From assembly GCA_000697475.1 (NCBI GenBank), contig JNEU01000983.1, positions 1 to 54,317 of the forward strand: DNA of 54,317 nucleotides, given 5' to 3'. Numbering within the stretch: the stretch's first letter is position 1; every line of letters begins with the position of its first letter. This document shows positions 51,859-54,317 of the stretch, piece by piece. The position numbers and the translations under genes were made by a program. The stretch comes from Lichtheimia corymbifera B2541 (lineage: Eukaryota; Mucoromycota; Mucoromycetes; Mucorales; Lichtheimiaceae). The notes below the pieces were generated by a model. It saw only the letters and a list, made by a program, of their open reading frames with translations, was not told the DNA's origin and searched no databases.

Positions 51859-54317
51859 TTAAGCATCAGCAGCAAGTTGATGACGGGCTTGAGCACGTGA
51901 AGCAGTGGGATCGTACCAAGGCGTGTTGGGAATAGTGGACTTGAGGTGAATTGGGCGAAGGCGATCAGTATGGACCCAAGAAGCATAAGTGTTACCATTC
52001 GTATCTTGTATCTGGTAAATGTGGGTATCCAAATTGCGAGCAAGCACACGATAGGGGCCTTTCCAATTATATTCCAGACTGAACTTGTTTTCATGACGTA
52101 GAAGGACGTGGTCACCAACAGCAAAAACTTGAGGTTTCATCAATGCATCCCAGCGAGCCTTGTCACTTGCAGCATTCTTCTTGAGGTTTTGTTCAGCAAT
52201 GGCACGTGCTTTTCGCAATTCACGAACCATTGGGACCCGGCCTTGAGCAGCTTGTTCCAACGTGGTATCAGAATCATCCAAAGGTGATAGGACAAACGGA
52301 CGTAAATGATCACCAGGAAGTTGGGGTTCTTGACCATACACCAAAAAGAAAGGGCTGAAACCAGTGGTACGGTGTTTGCGGACACGACAAGCAAAAAGAG
52401 CAGGGTGTATAAACTCGTCCCAACGATGAATTTCGCCATTGACATATTTGCGGATCATCTGCTTCAAGATACCATTGGTACGCTCTGCCTTAGCGTTGGT
52501 TCGAGGATGGAAAGCCGATGTGAGCTTGTGTTTGACTTTGAGTCGTCCCAAGTATTCAGCCAGCACCTTGGACATGAAGTTGGATCCACGATCAGTCAAA
52601 ATTTCATTCATGCAGCCAAAAGGTAACACCAAGTCTTCATAAATGAAATCAGCGATTGCTTCACCAGATGCAACAGGGACAGCGCGTGCACAACACCAAT
52701 TGGTAGCATAGTCAACTGCCACCAGAAGCCAACGATTGCCATGTTTGGTTGTGGGTAATTCACCAACAAAGTCCAAATGCCAACGTGAGAAAGGAGAAGG
52801 AACATCCAAAGGAACCATGGGAGCATGATGAGTTTTGCGATTAGCATTAGCTGCTAATTGACATTCAGGACATGAAGCCAACCATTCTTGTATATCCGTA
52901 CGCATGTTGGGCCACCACCAACGTTTCGCCATGAGATCAACAACAGTTGTTTTGCCAGCATGGCCAACAGAGTGATGAAAATCACGCACGAGATCAGCAC
53001 GTCGAGCAAACAAAACATAACGTCGTTCTTCAGACTTGTCACCAACACGCACCATCCTGAGCACCTGGTTGTCGCGCACCACGAATTTATCCTTGTGCTT
53101 GATGAGAAGGTCCTTGTATACTGCTGGCCATTTATCCTCGGGCATTGCATAGAATTTTGGCCAATCGGATTCTTGAACAGACTTGACAGCATAAAGATAT
53201 TGTGGCTCCATACTCGATTCATTGGTGACACATGCGGGACCATCACGCCTTGAAAGTAAATCCGGAACACAGTTTTCCTTGCCTGGCTTGTATAAAATGG
53301 TGGGGTCATATAACTCGATCTCTGCCATCCAACGTGTGAGACGAGGTGTGGGCTTGACTTGTGTCCTGAAATACTTGAGTGGGTTATGATCCGAATAAAC
53401 CGTATAAGGACGTCCTTCGATAAAACACCGCCAAGCTCTCAATGCATGAAGAATAGCAAGCATCTCCCTTTCTTGAGCTGGATAGGAGCGTTCTTCATCT
53501 GAGAGCTTCTTGGACTCATATGCAATTGGATGTCGTACACCATCAGGTCCTTCTTGAAGTAGCACTGCACCCACGCCATAGTCACAAGCATCAGTCTCAA
53601 TGATGTAAGGCTTGTGAGGATTTGGTGGTGACAAAATAGGGGCCTGAGAAAGTCGGGCTTTGATCTCGTCAAAAGCGCGTTGGCACTCTTCAGACCAAAC
53701 GATTGCCCTTTTCTTGGTTCCCGTTCCTTTTGTCAAGTCCGTCAATGGAGACGCTAATGCAGCAAAGTCTTGAATGAATCGTCGATAATGAGAGCCCAGA
53801 CCAACGAATTGTCTCACTTCTTGTACATTGGTGGGTACAGGCCATTCTTGAATTGCCTTGACCTTGCTTGGTGAAGGTAAGGTTCCCGCGCCAGATACTT
53901 GAAAACCAAGGAACTCTAACTCGGTCTTATAGAATTCACACTTGCGAATGTTGGCAATCAACTCCTCATCCCTCAGACGCTGCAACACCTTGCGAACATG
54001 CACCTCGTGATCAGCCTTGTTCTTGCTGTAAATCAAGATATCATCCAGGTACACCATCACAAAGTCATCAAGAAAATCGTTGAGCACCTTATTCATAGTG
54101 GATTGGAATAGAGCAGGCGAGTTGCGAAGACCAAAGGGAACCACCAACCATTCGTATGAGCCATAACGAGTGTTGAACGCCGTCTTGGGAACATCTTGAT
54201 CACGAATACGCAATCGGTGGTAACCACTTTTCAAGTCAAGACTCGTGAAGTATTGGGCACCACTGAGACGTTCCAAGCATTCATCAATGCGAGGCAAAGG
54301 ATGACCGTGACGCCGAG
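51859..54317 (-). CDS. Ty3/gypsy polyprotein, RT-RNase H-integrase part, 5' end outside window
   Basis: The frame is open from the stop at 51859 to the window edge (over 800 codons), without stops or frameshifts, so the copy may be young. Reverse transcriptase: YFTSLDLKSGYHRLRI, NTRYGSYEWLVVPFGLRNSP and the catalytic box MVYLDDILIYS. RNase H: YIIETDACDYGVGAVLLQEG and TVYSDHNPLKYF. Integrase: the HHCC zinc finger (HHSVGH...CPECQLA), the DDE core (HLDFVGELPT, ILTDRGSNFMS, AERTNGILKQM). Near the end is a GPY/F module KFSLEYNWKGPYRVLA. No chromodomain follows. The Met near 54297 is not the true start: reading continues upstream. Confidence 0.95.
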   Translation of the reverse strand, partial: RRHGHPLPRIDECLERLSGAQYFTSLDLKSGYHRLRIRDQDVPKTAFNTRYGSYEWLVVPFGLRNSPALFQSTMNKVLNDFLDDFVMVYLDDILIYSKNKADHEVHVRKVLQRLRDEELIANIRKCEFYKTELEFLGFQVSGAGTLPSPSKVKAIQEWPVPTNVQEVRQFVGLGSHYRRFIQDFAALASPLTDLTKGTGTKKRAIVWSEECQRAFDEIKARLSQAPILSPPNPHKPYIIETDACDYGVGAVLLQEGPDGVRHPIAYESKKLSDEERSYPAQEREMLAILHALRAWRCFIEGRPYTVYSDHNPLKYFRTQVKPTPRLTRWMAEIELYDPTILYKPGKENCVPDLLSRRDGPACVTNESSMEPQYLYAVKSVQESDWPKFYAMPEDKWPAVYKDLLIKHKDKFVVRDNQVLRMVRVGDKSEERRYVLFARRADLVRDFHHSVGHAGKTTVVDLMAKRWWWPNMRTDIQEWLASCPECQLAANANRKTHHAPMVPLDVPSPFSRWHLDFVGELPTTKHGNRWLLVAVDYATNWCCARAVPVASGEAIADFIYEDLVLPFGCMNEILTDRGSNFMSKVLAEYLGRLKVKHKLTSAFHPRTNAKAERTNGILKQMIRKYVNGEIHRWDEFIHPALFACRVRKHRTTGFSPFFLVYGQEPQLPGDHLRPFVLSPLDDSDTTLEQAAQGRVPMVRELRKARAIAEQNLKKNAASDKARWDALMKPQVFAVGDHVLLRHENKFSLEYNWKGPYRVLARNLDTHIYQIQDTNGNTYASWVHTDRLRPIHLKSTIPNTPWYDPTASRAQARHQLAADA

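Larger units (their letters stand above)
51476..54317 (-). mobile_element. Ty3/gypsy LTR retrotransposon, cut at the right window edge
   Basis: Order on the minus strand: reverse transcriptase, RNase H, integrase, polypurine tract, 3' LTR. This order (RT-RNase H-integrase) is the Ty3/gypsy one. Gag, protease and the 5' LTR lie outside the window. It sits 61 bases downstream of tRNA-Val. Confidence 0.93.

Noticed and set aside
54270..54297. Methionine near 54297 as start of the retrotransposon protein
   Set aside because: The frame stays open upstream to the window edge and the RT domain is already under way, so the true start is outside.

Overview
The window looks like nuclear DNA of an early-diverging filamentous fungus, most likely Mucoromycota (Mucorales-like). 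The evidence is dense genes on both strands, many introns of about 50-75 bp with GT..AG ends and TNCTAAY-like branch sites, fungal families (Zn2Cys6 regulator, Mtf1-like factor, Bmt2, kinesin-7/Kip2 type) and the overall gene style. The clade is inferred, since no rRNA marker is present. All gene calls were made by reading spliced translations by eye; where exon lengths are given they were summed and keep frame.

Layout. 1-397: large imperfect palindrome cut by the window edge. 834-2224 (-): threonine aldolase. 3840-4175 (+): small secreted protein with two defensin-like cysteine frameworks. 4367-5553 (-): XPA/Rad14. 5636-6370 (-): ribosomal protein uL16. 6781-7486 (-): ribosomal protein eS10. 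8345-10265: foldback-like repeat element. 10834-12781 (-): MFS transporter. 13191-20539 (-): very large uncharacterised protein (2235 aa after splicing). 20705-25300 (-): Smc5. 25.8-27.0 kb: decayed coding-like sequence. 27631-28403 (+): mitochondrial inner membrane peptidase subunit 1. 29061-32298 (+): Zn2Cys6 regulator. 32552-35497 (+): Cdc16/APC6. 37013-38428 (+): SAM methyltransferase. 38639-40126 (+): mitochondrial transcription factor Mtf1. 40231-43009 (-): Rad4/XPC. 43629-43702 (-): tRNA-Thr. 44941-47914 (+): kinesin. 48047-49123 (+): dienelactone hydrolase. 49757-50627 (-): 25S rRNA methyltransferase Bmt2. 51341-51414 (+): tRNA-Val. 51476 to the right end (-): Ty3/gypsy LTR retrotransposon with an open polyprotein frame.

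The genes do not form one pathway; this is ordinary fungal gene mixing. Three genome-maintenance genes (XPA, Smc5, XPC) share about 40 kb, and two ribosomal protein genes lie side by side on the same strand, each with an intron in its 5' leader.

The most unusual signals are: (i) a repeat family seen both as a palindrome at the left edge and as a tandem array inside a foldback-like element at 8.3-10.3 kb; (ii) an unrecognised dispersed sequence in three copies, two of which start about 40-50 bp upstream of a tRNA gene and run away from it; (iii) GC-AG introns with the same GCAAGT donor in two genes, perhaps three; (iv) a two-domain defensin-like secreted protein; (v) the 2235-aa protein of unknown function; (vi) an 11-bp minisatellite with an inverted counterpart.
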